DNA of 32,300 nt, taken from positions 1 to 32,300 of the forward strand of contig NZ_JAUSRO010000024.1 in NCBI RefSeq assembly GCF_030811835.1. The letters are read 5' to 3'. Each line of letters starts with the position of its first letter. Position 1 is the stretch's first letter. The notes under the pieces are model-generated. The model did not search any database. It had not been told where the DNA came from and worked only from the letters and a program-made list of their open reading frames with translations. Shown in pieces: positions 1 to 8,275 of this stretch. Origin of the DNA: Variovorax ginsengisoli (lineage in GTDB: Bacteria; Pseudomonadota; Gammaproteobacteria; Burkholderiales; Burkholderiaceae_C). Made by a program: the position numbers and the translations under genes.

Positions 1-869
1 GCCGAGCCCGCCATGACACCCACCACGCTGGCATCGATGTCTCCGACCAACGCGAACAGGTTGGCGCTCATCTGGTTGAGCGCCTGCAGCAGCTCGCGCA
101 TTTCGTCCTGCGGTCGAATCTCGAACTTGACGAGCTGGCCGCCCGCAATGATGCGGGCGACATCTTTGGCCTTGTCCAAGGGGCGGAACACGGTCAGATC
201 GAAGAAGAGGCCCATGCCAATGAAGCTCAGCCCCACTGTCGTGCTGAACAGGGCGACCGCCCAGGGCAACCAGCTCGGTGCCGCGGGAAGGGACGCCACC
301 TCCCAGGCACCCATGAGACCGAGCACGAGCGACAGTGCGCCTGCCATGCTGGTTGCCGCCAAGGACCGACGACGCACGGGAATGCGCCGCAGCCAGGCGA
401 CAGGCTCGCGCCAACCCGACCGCACCAGCTCACTGCGATGCAGGCGCAGCCCGGCGGACTTTCCCTCACGCATCGACTGGTACAGGGACTCGGCGGCTGC
501 CACCTGCGCCCGGCTCGGGGTGCTGCGCACCGACATGTAGCCCACCGTGGTGCCATCGTTGCGAATCGGCGTGACATTGGCCTGGACCCAATAGAACTCC
601 CCGTTCTTGCGACGGTTTTTGACCATGCCTGTCCATGGCAGGCCGAGCCCGAGCGTTTCCCACATGTCGGCGAATGCTTCGGCCGGCATTTCAGGATGGC
701 GGACGATATTGTGCGCCTTGCCGATCAGCTCTTCCGCGGTAAAACCGCTGACCTCGATGAAGCTCGGATTTACATAGGTAATACGCCCCTTGGTATCGGT
801 GCGAGAAACCAGCGCCGCGTTGGGCTGCAGTAAATATTCCTTGGCGATGATGGGCAGGTTGATACGCAT
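1..869 (-). CDS. PAS-domain methyl-accepting chemotaxis protein, Aer-like (C-terminus beyond window)
   Basis: The minus-strand frame opens at ATG 869 and stays open to the window edge, so about 289 N-terminal residues are visible and the signalling domain lies outside. Residues 1 to about 120 form a PAS sensor with the family hallmarks TYVNPSFIEVSGF, IVRHPEMP, WTGMVKNRRKNGEFYWV and a TPIRNDG turn, as in Aer and other PAS chemoreceptors that sense redox state through FAD or heme. Two hydrophobic segments follow at roughly 175-195 and 200-225, then a HAMP-like stretch (RPLDKAKDVARIIAGG). The role is energy or redox taxis at the inner membrane, signalling to CheA/CheW. Family membership is clear. 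The cofactor and ligand are inferred from relatives only. Confidence 0.93.
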   Translation of the reverse strand, partial: MRINLPIIAKEYLLQPNAALVSRTDTKGRITYVNPSFIEVSGFTAEELIGKAHNIVRHPEMPAEAFADMWETLGLGLPWTGMVKNRRKNGEFYWVQANVTPIRNDGTTVGYMSVRSTPSRAQVAAAESLYQSMREGKSAGLRLHRSELVRSGWREPVAWLRRIPVRRRSLAATSMAGALSLVLGLMGAWEVASLPAAPSWLPWAVALFSTTVGLSFIGMGLFFDLTVFRPLDKAKDVARIIAGGQLVKFEIRPQDEMRELLQALNQMSANLFALVGDIDASVVGVMAGS

Positions 870-1712
870 GATTCGATTTTTTCGGAGTTACGTCGAGGTG
901 CGACGAGACCAATTCTGTGTATTTGCGTATTTGCCGACAAACACGCGCTAGGCCCATCGATGACATTGAGCTAGGCAGACGGCCAGTGATGTTTGTAGGA
1001 CTTTTTGACATTTTTTTGTGATGCCCTTGTGAATTAAGAATGAATTTAATTTGACGCCAGATTTTGATTTCAATTCATACTAGCCAGAGCGGCGGCTCCG
1101 GCAGTTTCTCGCAAGGCCATTGCACAGCGGCCAGCAACCTGTTGAAGGCCGAGGTGATGACGGATGACCAAGTACCGCGTTAACCGCTGCCAGCACCCCG
1201 AGCTGTTTGGGGGCTGAAGGGGGTGGCAGTGGCGCTTTTGGCGGCGACTCAGCTGGCATTGCCAGGCTGGCCGCCGCTCAGGACGGAGCCACCGTGAAAT
1301 TCGGGTTGGGTTTGAGCTCATCGTCGAGATGTATGCCGAGAACCCGCCGTGGCTGGACTTCCAGACCAACGCCTTCCCGTCTGATCTGGCATCCGATCGA
1401 CCCGGAATGGGCGGCGTATCTGGCTCGTCGTCGAGCCGCGAAACGTTCCGTCAAATTGTTCGATGCCAGCCCATGGCGCTGAAGGATGGCTTGAGCCGTA
1501 TGCGGGGTGACTCGCACGTCCGGTTGCCAGGGGTACGCGGCATCCGGGGCGATCGCGCGGAACTCGCAGCGCGGGAACGTGATAGCTCACAATCCCAAGA
1601 GACCCGCGTGCACGCGAATCGCCAGAAACTCCAGCGGTGCCGGTCGACGCCTTGTTACCAAAAACGCCATCCCCTGGCACCCCACGCTGCAAGGCCTGAT
1701 GCAGCATTGGCC
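870..1712. other. No intact gene: AT-rich upstream region, then decayed coding-like DNA
   Basis: Positions 870-1070 are AT-rich, with poly-T and poly-A stretches, and probably hold the promoter of the PAS chemoreceptor. From 1070 to 1712 the composition returns to GC-rich. On the minus strand short frames read like protein but switch frame and hit stops, for example a stretch around 1280-1550 containing VRVTPHTAQAILQRHGL and GSIGCQIRREGVGLEV. This looks like a degenerate gene or mobile-element remnant. The family is not recognised. Confidence 0.45.
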
Positions 1713-2696
1713 TCAGAGAACGCGCACCGCCACCATCGTCTGGTTCAGCAATTGGTAGGCGATTTCGCCGAACGTGACGGGGCCTTGTATCCCGCCGATT
1801 GCCTTGCCTTCAAGCTCGCCGAACACAAAGTTCAGGATGCAGTTGCACGCCATCACGGCACCTGCGTCGCCCTGCTCGGCAAACCGCATTCGGAATGCAG
1901 CTGCAAAGTCCCCGACCGGCTTGGCAAAGCGATAGTCCACCTCCGGGAAGACCGGGGCGTACAAGGCCACTTGGCCGCCTGCAACATCGACCTGCTGCAG
2001 CGACACGTTCACGTGCGCACCCGCAAAGTCACCCACCAGCGGCAGGGAACCGTTCTGGAGACCGCGCTTGCGCACGTAGGCAGCGAAGTTGACCTTCTCG
2101 CCGTTGACCTCGCAGTCATCCACATCGAAGCCGGCGGTCGGAAACCGCAGCAGATCGCCGTCATCGGGCTCGAACAGGTTGACGATGTCGACAGAGGCGA
2201 GCTTGTCGGAGGGCAGTGTGACGTAGGCCACCGCCACGCGATCTTCGAACTTGGAGGCGGTGCGTCCGTCGTAGACCTTTGGCGTGACCTTGCCGATGTC
2301 CGTCAGGTGCACGCCCGAGATCCAGCCCACGGTCGGCTTGAGAAAGGCGCCGGGGTAGTTGGCCGCTTCGGCGGCAAAACACTGGTGGCATTGACCGCCG
2401 GCGGGGATGATGGCGATGCTGAAGCCGTTGTCGGGCGCATTGCCGGCGATCGCGGCCAGTTCGTCCGGCCCATAGCACGCCAGGCTCACGGTGCCGACGT
2501 GCGTCAGGTCGGTCGCGAAGACCTTGCCGTCCGTCACGATCACGCCGCCGCCGGCGACCATGAAATACGGAGTCGTGCCGCCGATCCAATTGCCCGCAGG
2601 CAGTTGATCCAGCGCGGATTCCGGCCCTGCCAAACTCAGCGGCACACCCTTGCCGATCAGTTCGACCGCAGCTTGAACAGTGATCAATTCATTCAT
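1713..2696 (-). CDS. DUF6976 family protein
   Basis: The 327-residue protein has no signal peptide or membrane segment and should be cytoplasmic. It matches my memory of the uncharacterised DUF6976 family end to end: an N-terminal LAGPE motif, NWIGGTTPYFM near residue 35, NAPDNGF with PAGG in the middle, LKPTVGWISGVHL, then GDFAGAHVNVSLQ, ACNCILNFVFGELEG and QGPVTFGEIAYQLLNQT at the C-terminus. Conserved cysteines (ACNC) and a GQCHQCF stretch could bind metal or a cofactor, which is inference. It lies 9 nt after the 71-residue gene and downstream of a chemoreceptor, so the three are probably one transcript. The function is unknown. A link to chemotaxis signalling is suggested only by context. 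Confidence 0.85.
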   Translation of the reverse strand: MNELITVQAAVELIGKGVPLSLAGPESALDQLPAGNWIGGTTPYFMVAGGGVIVTDGKVFATDLTHVGTVSLACYGPDELAAIAGNAPDNGFSIAIIPAGGQCHQCFAAEAANYPGAFLKPTVGWISGVHLTDIGKVTPKVYDGRTASKFEDRVAVAYVTLPSDKLASVDIVNLFEPDDGDLLRFPTAGFDVDDCEVNGEKVNFAAYVRKRGLQNGSLPLVGDFAGAHVNVSLQQVDVAGGQVALYAPVFPEVDYRFAKPVGDFAAAFRMRFAEQGDAGAVMACNCILNFVFGELEGKAIGGIQGPVTFGEIAYQLLNQTMVAVRVL

Positions 2697-2705
2697 GGGA
2701 GTCTT

Positions 2706-2921
2706 TCAGAGAGTCAGGAGTTGTTTCACTTCAGCGCTCAGCATGCGTTCCCACTTGGTGAAGAACGCGTGGAGCTCGGAAGCCTTCACGTTGACGGGCT
2801 CAGTGCTTCGCTCCAGACGCTTGGCCATCAGTTGCGTGCCGAGATGCTGGGTCTTGAGGCGAACGAGGCCGCCACTGGCGAGCCTTTGCCAGCATGGGTG
2901 ATTGGGGGCGGGAATGGGCAT
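2706..2921 (-). CDS. Small 71-residue protein in the chemoreceptor operon
   Basis: The start at 2921 is set by a clear AACAGGAGA ribosome binding site seven to eight bases upstream. A longer in-frame reading from 2969 adds 16 unlikely residues. The product is basic and soluble, begins MPIPAPNHPCW and ends with an amphipathic stretch (ASELHAFFTKWERMLSAEV). It lies about 100 nt after the chemoreceptor gene and 9 nt before the DUF6976 gene, all on the same strand. No family is recognised. Its position suggests a partner of the DUF6976 protein or of the receptor. Confidence 0.75.
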   Translation of the reverse strand: MPIPAPNHPCWQRLASGGLVRLKTQHLGTQLMAKRLERSTEPVNVKASELHAFFTKWERMLSAEVKQLLTL

Positions 2922-3018
2922 GCGGTGGTCTCCTGTTGGTAATGGCAGCTGGGTTATGGCGGCAGGCACGGCTTGAGGCCGGATCCGCTGCCGAAGAGGA
3001 AATTGACTCGGTGGCCGA

Positions 3019-4590
3019 TCAGGCCGTCATCGCCATGGCGTCGGGCAGCTTGAACACGGACACGGCCTGTACGAGCTGGTGCGCCTGGGTCCTCAGACTT
3101 CCGGCGGCGGCGGCGCTCTCTTCGACAAGCGCGGCGTTCTGCTGCGTGGCCTGGTCCATCTGCGTGACGGCCTCGCCCACCTGATGGACGCCGTCGCTCT
3201 GTTCGCCGCTGGCGGTGCTGATCTCGCCCATGATGTTCGTCACACGTTCGATCGCGCTGACGATCTCGCTCATCGTCACGCCTGCTCGAGCCACCAGTTG
3301 GGTGCCCTGTTCGACGCGCTCGACGCTGGTCGAAATCAGCAACTTGATCTCCTTGGCCGCGTCGGCAGAACGCCGCGCCAAGCTGCGAACCTCACTCGCC
3401 ACGACAGCGAAACCACGGCCCTGCTCGCCGGCACGGGCTGCTTCCACCGCAGCGTTGAGCGCCAGGATGTTGGTCTGGAAAGCGATGCCGTCGATCACAC
3501 TGATGATTTCGGCAATGCGTTTGGACGAGTCGTTGATGTCTTTCATTGTCTCGACCACTTGGCTGACCACGGAGCCACCCTGCAGCGCCACCACAGAAGC
3601 ACCCTGGGCCAGCTCATTGGCCTGACGGGCGTTGTCGGCGGTATGGCGCACGGTAGATCCGAGTTGCTCCATCGACGACGCCGTTTGTTCGAGGCTGCTC
3701 GCCTGCAATTCGGTGCGCTGGCTCAGATCCTGGTTGCCCTGGGCGATTTCCGCGCTGGCAGTGGCCACGGACTCGGCATTCTTCCGCACCGTTTGCACAA
3801 CCGTTGTCAACGAAGACTGCATCGCCGACATCGATTGCAGCAGCGGCGTGAACTCGTCGCGCACCGTATCGGTCACGGCCACCGAGAAATCGCCCTGGCG
3901 CACCCGGTCGGCCACCTCCTGTGACATGGCGACCCGAATGCGCAGCGTGCGTGTGATCGACCACGAGAAGGCAAGCAGGCCGATGGCGATCGTACAAACC
4001 AGCGCGCTGAGATAGTGGCGGATGTCGTCGACATCCACGCCAATGGCTTCAACCATCGTGCCCAATTCTTTGCCCTGGGCGCTGCGCGCCGCCACGAGCC
4101 AGTCCTGCATCTTTGCGTACGCGGGAATGGTCTTCTCGATCAGCATGGCCTGCGCCGCGTCGGCCTTGTTCTCCTTGAGCAACTGCATGTTGGCCTCGGC
4201 CACTGGCCAAGTCACCGCTTGCAGCCGCAGCCAGTCACGCTGGAAGGCGTCCCGCCCTTCCTGCGTGGTGATCTCCTTCAAAAAGTCCGCGTCATTCTGG
4301 GAGATTTCAGCGCGCTTGGCGCTGATGGCCGACAGCGCAAGTTCCGTGTCCTTGGCCGTTTTCATCAGCAGCGCTTGACGGATTTCTGACAGCACCTGCG
4401 CAACCTTCAACTCCGTGCTGGCGATCAGCGCCAGCTGCAACACTTTGACCTTGCCGGCGCTGGTCGAGAGCTCACGCACCTGAAGAAGCTGTGCCCAGGT
4501 GCTGATGGCCAGCACGGCGAGTGCGACGATCAGCGCGACCGACACTGAAAGAAGTCGGGCAGAGATGCTTATGTTTCGAAATGGCTTCAT
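3019..4590 (-). CDS. Methyl-accepting chemotaxis protein with 4-helix-bundle sensor
   Basis: The 523-residue protein has the classic transmembrane receptor layout. TM1 is at about 14-34, followed by a helical periplasmic sensor at about 35-190 resembling 4HB_MCP domains. TM2 is at about 193-212, then a HAMP region to about 265, then the long coiled-coil signalling domain. The receptor tip that binds CheA and CheW is at 366-398 and contains IDGIAFQTNILALNAAVEA and RGFAVVASEVR. Flanking glutamine/glutamate-rich helices provide the methylation sites. There is no C-terminal pentapeptide tether for CheR/CheB. It is first in an apparent operon with the 71-residue and DUF6976 genes and diverges from an AraC-type regulator across a palindromic site. 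The ligand cannot be told from sequence. Confidence 0.95.
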   Translation of the reverse strand: MKPFRNISISARLLSVSVALIVALAVLAISTWAQLLQVRELSTSAGKVKVLQLALIASTELKVAQVLSEIRQALLMKTAKDTELALSAISAKRAEISQNDADFLKEITTQEGRDAFQRDWLRLQAVTWPVAEANMQLLKENKADAAQAMLIEKTIPAYAKMQDWLVAARSAQGKELGTMVEAIGVDVDDIRHYLSALVCTIAIGLLAFSWSITRTLRIRVAMSQEVADRVRQGDFSVAVTDTVRDEFTPLLQSMSAMQSSLTTVVQTVRKNAESVATASAEIAQGNQDLSQRTELQASSLEQTASSMEQLGSTVRHTADNARQANELAQGASVVALQGGSVVSQVVETMKDINDSSKRIAEIISVIDGIAFQTNILALNAAVEAARAGEQGRGFAVVASEVRSLARRSADAAKEIKLLISTSVERVEQGTQLVARAGVTMSEIVSAIERVTNIMGEISTASGEQSDGVHQVGEAVTQMDQATQQNAALVEESAAAAGSLRTQAHQLVQAVSVFKLPDAMAMTA

Positions 4591-4754
4591 GGCGAGGTGC
4601 TACGGTTAATGGCGGCCAGCGAGGCTGGGCCTATTAGGGGTATCGGTCGGGGATGACCGGCTGCTGAGCGAAATGTGGCCGGCTCGCAAGAATTGGCCTA
4701 TCGGGTCGGTTTTCAGGCCGCTTCAATCAACTGCCCCGAGATGGGGTAAGCGAC

Positions 4755-4776
4755 AACATTGACGCGCGTCAATGTT
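4755..4776. promoter_or_regulatory. Perfect 22-bp palindrome, candidate operator
   Basis: AACATTGACGC is followed immediately by its exact reverse complement, giving a 22-bp perfect dyad. It lies 165 bp upstream of the chemoreceptor start (4590) and about 240 bp upstream of the regulator start (5014). A perfect dyad of this length in a divergent intergenic region is typical of a dimeric regulator site. The adjacent AraC-type protein is the first candidate, although that family usually prefers direct repeats. Confidence 0.6.
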
Positions 4777-5013
4777 TCCGCATTCGATATCGCCACGAAG
4801 AGTCGAACAGGGTCAAAAATGGTTCGCATGCTGCCCCACCAAGGACCTCCACAGATTTTTGATTTTGCGACCTCACCTGTCACGCTGCCTCACCAACCGC
4901 AACTCGGTATGAGCGCGTCCGGCGTAATAGGCGTCGAATCGCCAGTTCGGGTCCATCAAGTAAGCCACGGCATGCACGGCCACAACCGGCCTCCGGGACG
5001 GCCCGCGACGTCC

Positions 5014-6057
5014 ATGGTGGCGCCGGTGTTCATGCCGTTGATCCTGTCGGAGGCAGGCGCCCAACAGATCCACCTGCCGTCGCTCTTTCGCGGACTGGAC
5101 ATCGACGCTCTCGATTTCGAGTCCCCTGACACGCTGATCTCGCACGATGACGCGATTTCAGTGGTCAGACGGGCCTTGCAGTATCAGCCGATGGCCGAGC
5201 GGGGTCTCGAGGCTGGCCAACGCGCCAAAATTACCGAGCGCGGCGCGTTGGCGCTTGGGCAACTGGCCGCAGCGACGCTGGGCGATGCGATCACCCTCTC
5301 TGTCCGGTTTAGTCAGAGCGCCGGCCATCTGTTGCACATGAGCGAGGAGTCCTCGAACGACGTGAGGCTTCTGGTCGCCGAACCATTTGCCGGTGAGGAG
5401 TTGCAGGAGCGTTTCCTAGTTGACCTAACCTTCGCCGCCACGGTTCAGATGCACCGGCAGATCGCTTCCACCGACTACGCGCCATATACGGTGGAGCTCG
5501 TCCGCGAGGCACCCATCAATGCCGCAGCCTACGCCGCATTTTTCAGGTGCTCGGTACGCTTCGGTTGCCAGAGAAATGTGCTTAGCACCCATGCAGAGTG
5601 GCTCGACTTTCGTCTATCGTGGGCCAACGCCATGGCGAGCCGAATGTCGGCGCGTTGGCTTGAACGGGAACGCGAGCGCTTCAGCGCGATGCCAGCCATC
5701 GCGTTCAGTGTCGAGCGCGCAATCCGCAGGCGCCTGCCGGAAGCGGCTGAAATCGCGCAGGTGGCTGCATCTCTCAATCTGAGCGAGCGCACGTTGCGCC
5801 GGCAGTTGGCGCAGGCCGGACTGAACTACCGCGACTTGCTAGACGACGGCCGCCGGGCTCGCGCTTTCAATCTGATGGCGGCCGGCGACACACCGATTGC
5901 CGAAATCTCCGCCGCCGCGGGTTTTTCGGACCCGAGTGCATTCACACGCGCCTACAGGCGCTGGACCGGGCACCCACCTTCGAGGCAACGGTCCGGCCAA
6001 CTGGATAGGCCTGAGACCAACGGACCGCACGCACTCGTCTCACGACGCCTTGCTTAG
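5014..6057 (+). CDS. AraC family transcriptional regulator (Arabinose_bd type)
   Basis: The C-terminal part has the paired helix-turn-helix of AraC/XylS proteins: VAASLNLSERTLRRQL as the first helix pair, then TPIAEISAAAGFSDPSAFTRAYRRWTG-like spacing in the second. The N-terminal 200 residues match the ligand-binding domain of the OruR/ArgR-like subgroup (PF12625-type). The start at ATG 5014 gives 347 residues, the usual family length. The open frame extends upstream to a TTG at 4759, but that codon lies inside the palindrome and the added 85 residues are not protein-like. The gene diverges from the chemoreceptor operon, so control of that operon is a reasonable inference. The effector is unknown. 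Confidence 0.88.
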   Translation: MVAPVFMPLILSEAGAQQIHLPSLFRGLDIDALDFESPDTLISHDDAISVVRRALQYQPMAERGLEAGQRAKITERGALALGQLAAATLGDAITLSVRFSQSAGHLLHMSEESSNDVRLLVAEPFAGEELQERFLVDLTFAATVQMHRQIASTDYAPYTVELVREAPINAAAYAAFFRCSVRFGCQRNVLSTHAEWLDFRLSWANAMASRMSARWLERERERFSAMPAIAFSVERAIRRRLPEAAEIAQVAASLNLSERTLRRQLAQAGLNYRDLLDDGRRARAFNLMAAGDTPIAEISAAAGFSDPSAFTRAYRRWTGHPPSRQRSGQLDRPETNGPHALVSRRLA

Positions 6058-6089
6058 ATTGCACCGACCTGCATCACGCCGAGTCCGAA

Positions 6090-6309
6090 TTGACGATCAA
6101 AGATATGTGCCGCCAAGGCGGCTTCAGCGAGTCGACCTTCTACAAATGGCGCGCGGGGGTACGGCGGCATGGACAGGCCCGTCGCTCGGCAGATGCGTTG
6201 ACCGGAAGCGGCGAAAAACAAGCTCGAGAAGCTGTTGGCCGGCGCCCACCTGGACCTCCACGCGCTCAACAAAGCCTTCGAGTTAAAGCGCTACCCCGCC
6301 GCGAAGTAG
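6090..6309 (+). pseudogene. Remnant of IS3-family transposase OrfA
   Basis: A plus-strand frame begins IKDMCRQGGFSESTFYKWRAG, the helix-turn-helix signature of IS3-group OrfA proteins. After frame changes, another frame at about 6217-6309 gives LEKLLAGAHLDLHALNKAFE followed by LKRYPAAK and a stop, which is the conserved leucine-rich OrfA C-terminus. The two pieces are in different frames and no OrfB follows, so this is a dead fragment. Confidence 0.75.
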
Positions 6310-6319
6310 CCCATCGGAC

Positions 6320-6592
6320 TTGCGCCGCGTATGCGCCAAGCACTTGGCCGAATTCGATCGTCCCCGCCTTCATCACGCTGTCGTACACCTTACATTCGTC
6401 GCGCACCACCTTTACGTCCAGGTCACGGTTTTCAACACGCGCACCGCTCAGCAGAAGAAGGTACTGTTCCAGCGCATTGCGCAGTTGTTGGCCGAGAGTC
6501 CAGGGATACGTCCGGAGGATGTTTTTTTGACCATTGCCGATGCGCCCAAAGAGAACTGGTCCGTCGGGCACGGCTTGGCGCAATTTGCTTAA
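6320..6592 (+). pseudogene. C-terminal remnant of a tautomerase-family protein
   Basis: The last 60 or so residues (VQVTVFNTRTAQQKK, then RIAQLLAESPGIRPEDVFLTI, then KENWSVGHGLAQFA) match the C-terminal half of MIF/4-oxalocrotonate-tautomerase-like proteins, which act on keto-enol substrates using an N-terminal proline. The N-terminal half with that proline is missing. The upstream part is out of frame or replaced, apparently where the IS3 fragment joins. It should be non-functional. Confidence 0.65.
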
Positions 6593-6640
6593 GGAGCGAC
6601 CGCTATCGTGTAAGTGCTATGTCTGCAACCTGCCCGATGC

Positions 6641-6669
6641 GGCCTCAGCTACGATGACGGCACTCGGCC
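6641..6669 (+). repeat. Dispersed ~30-bp repeat, copy 1 (split by the IS)
   Basis: The copy begins GGCCTCAGCTACGATGACGG and continues CACTCGGCC. It is interrupted by the IS1182-type element at its terminal GGCC. The missing right end (CCAGAAC) reappears immediately after the element. Three further copies lie at 10952, 19214 and 23112 (inverted). Confidence 0.85.
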
Positions 6670-6687
6670 GATTGTGTTGAAAAACTC
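6670..6687 (+). repeat. Left terminal inverted repeat of the IS1182-type element
   Basis: Reads GATTGTGTTGAAAAACTC and is preceded by the GGCC target duplication. Confidence 0.85.
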
Positions 6688-6774
6688 GTCTCGAATTCTG
6701 TGCGCATGGGCGATCACCGAGGATTCGCAGCTCAGTTGCGGGGCGATGGAACCTGAGAGGCCTCGCGGCCCACC

Positions 6775-8190
6775 TCACGCGATCCTCATTCCTGCATCCG
6801 CTTCAATTGGCATCAACCACTTGGCCATTCGCCGAAGATTCTGGGCAGTTGCCGCCAGCAGGAATTCGTCCTGCGCACCACTGAGTCCGCGAAGCCGGAG
6901 CCGATCCAGTTTCATGATGCGTTTGAGATGCGCGAACAGCATCTCGACCTTCTTCCTGTCCCTGCGCGACTGGCTGTACTCCGGTGTCTTTGCGATGGAC
7001 CGCGCCGTCTCGCGGGCACCTTCATGCATGCTTCGGGCGATCTTGCGCAACGGCGTGTTCGGGCAACACCGATCTTTGGCCGCACAGCCGACGCAGTCGG
7101 TCTGGCTGGCTCGGTAGATCACGGTGTCGGCCTTCGTGACGTGGCTGCGCGGGATCGCGAACCGGCGTCGCTCATTGCGCAGCGCATGACCTTCGGGACA
7201 CACGTACTCATTGCGCTCTGGCACCCACTGGAACTCGCTGATCGACAGGCTGCCGTCCTTGCGAACCGTCTTGTCCCACACCGGCACGTGAGGTTCGATC
7301 TGCTTGTCTTCGACCATCCAGCCAAGTAGTGGTGCAGTGCCGTACGCTGTGTCGCCCACAAGCCGTCTGGGCTTGATGTCGAAGCGCTCTTCGACCCGAT
7401 CAATCATGGTTCGGGTGGACTCGACCTCTGGTGCGCGATGCGCAGGCGTTGCCTCCACGTCCATGATGATGCCCGCCGACAGATCGATCAGGTAGTTGGT
7501 CGAGTAAGCGTAGAAGGCCGGACCACCCGGTGCTGCGGTCCATTGTGCGGCCGGGTCGGTCGGGGAGATGTTCCGGGATGCGGTCTGCGTGTCGTGCGTC
7601 CCTTCGGGCACATCGTCTGCAACTGGATTGGCCACGTCGAGCGCTTCAAGGTACTCGCGCACCGCGCGACTGCACTGGGTGCCCTGACGCCATTGCGCGA
7701 CCTCGGAAGCAGGGACATTGCGCGCGCGGTTGGCGTCGGCCTTGATGATGCTGGCGTCGATCGCGAATCCTTCGCCTTGGACCAGCCCTTCGGTCATGCA
7801 GCGGTGCAGCACCGTCTCGTAGACGAATCGGAATGCATCGCTCTGGCGGAAGCGGCCGTGCCGGTTCTTTGAGAAGGTCGAATGATCGGGCACTCGGTCC
7901 TCAAGGCCCAGGCGACAGAACCAGCGGTAGGCCAGGTTGAGATGGACTTCCTCGCACAGCCGGCGCTCGGATCGGATGCCAAGGCAATAACCGATGACGA
8001 GCATGCGGATCATGAGTTCGGGATCGATCGAAGGCCGGCCGGTGTGGCTGTAGAACGGCGCAAGATGTTGGCGTAGCTCGCTCAGATCGAGGAATCGGTC
8101 AACGCCTCGAAGCAGGTGATCACGTGGGACGTGATCGTCGAGGTTGAATGCGTAGAACAGCTGATCTTGAACGGCTGCTTGACCCATCAT
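6775..8190 (-). CDS. IS1182-family DDE transposase
   Basis: The 471-residue transposase has the DUF772-type N-terminal helical domain (RPSIDPELMIRMLVIGYCLG, SERRLCEEVHLNLAYRWF, VPDHSTFSKNR). The DDE-type catalytic core shows the acidic positions in FAIDASIIKADAN, LVGDTAYG and a C-terminal KVEMLFAHLKRIMKL. Cysteines CVGCAAKDRCCP form the usual zinc-knuckle-like insert. A GGAGGT ribosome binding site precedes the ATG at 8190. The frame is uninterrupted. It catalyses cut-and-paste movement of the surrounding element. Confidence 0.95.
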   Translation of the reverse strand: MMGQAAVQDQLFYAFNLDDHVPRDHLLRGVDRFLDLSELRQHLAPFYSHTGRPSIDPELMIRMLVIGYCLGIRSERRLCEEVHLNLAYRWFCRLGLEDRVPDHSTFSKNRHGRFRQSDAFRFVYETVLHRCMTEGLVQGEGFAIDASIIKADANRARNVPASEVAQWRQGTQCSRAVREYLEALDVANPVADDVPEGTHDTQTASRNISPTDPAAQWTAAPGGPAFYAYSTNYLIDLSAGIIMDVEATPAHRAPEVESTRTMIDRVEERFDIKPRRLVGDTAYGTAPLLGWMVEDKQIEPHVPVWDKTVRKDGSLSISEFQWVPERNEYVCPEGHALRNERRRFAIPRSHVTKADTVIYRASQTDCVGCAAKDRCCPNTPLRKIARSMHEGARETARSIAKTPEYSQSRRDRKKVEMLFAHLKRIMKLDRLRLRGLSGAQDEFLLAATAQNLRRMAKWLMPIEADAGMRIA

Positions 8191-8253
8191 GATGCATACC
8201 TCCGTCGGTGACGAAGGGCATGCAAACGGCGAGCCAACTCACAAGATTCTGGG

Positions 8254-8271
8254 GAGTTTTTCAACACTATC
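8254..8271 (-). repeat. Right terminal inverted repeat of the IS1182-type element
   Basis: On the minus strand reads GATAGTGTTGAAAAACTC, one mismatch from the left end. It is followed on the plus strand by GGCC. Confidence 0.85.
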
Positions 8272-8275
8272 GGCC

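Larger units (their letters stand above)
6670..8271 (-). mobile_element. Complete IS1182-family insertion sequence
   Basis: The ends match over 18 bp with one mismatch: GATTGTGTTGAAAAACTC on the left, and GATAGTGTTGAAAAACTC reading inward from the right. Weaker similarity continues further in. The 4-bp sequence GGCC at 6666-6669 and 8272-8275 is the apparent target duplication. A single full-length transposase gene occupies most of the 1602-bp element. Intact ends, intact duplication and an intact gene suggest a recent insertion that may still be mobile. Confidence 0.9.

Noticed and set aside
1460..1560. Group II intron remnant
   Set aside because: GGACGTGCGAGT and GCATACGGCTCAAGC on the minus strand recalled intron-flanking sequence, but no reverse transcriptase frame or domain V structure could be shown.
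1329..2942. Long plus-strand open frame of 537 codons
   Set aside because: It is antisense to the well-supported DUF6976 and small genes. Its product is rich in H, R, D and V with no family pattern.
3079..4389. Plus-strand frames opposite the chemoreceptor
   Set aside because: Histidine/leucine-rich shadow sequence. The minus-strand chemoreceptor is certain.
4759..5013. N-terminal extension of the AraC-type regulator
   Set aside because: The TTG start lies within the palindrome and the 85 extra residues exceed the family length without protein-like character.
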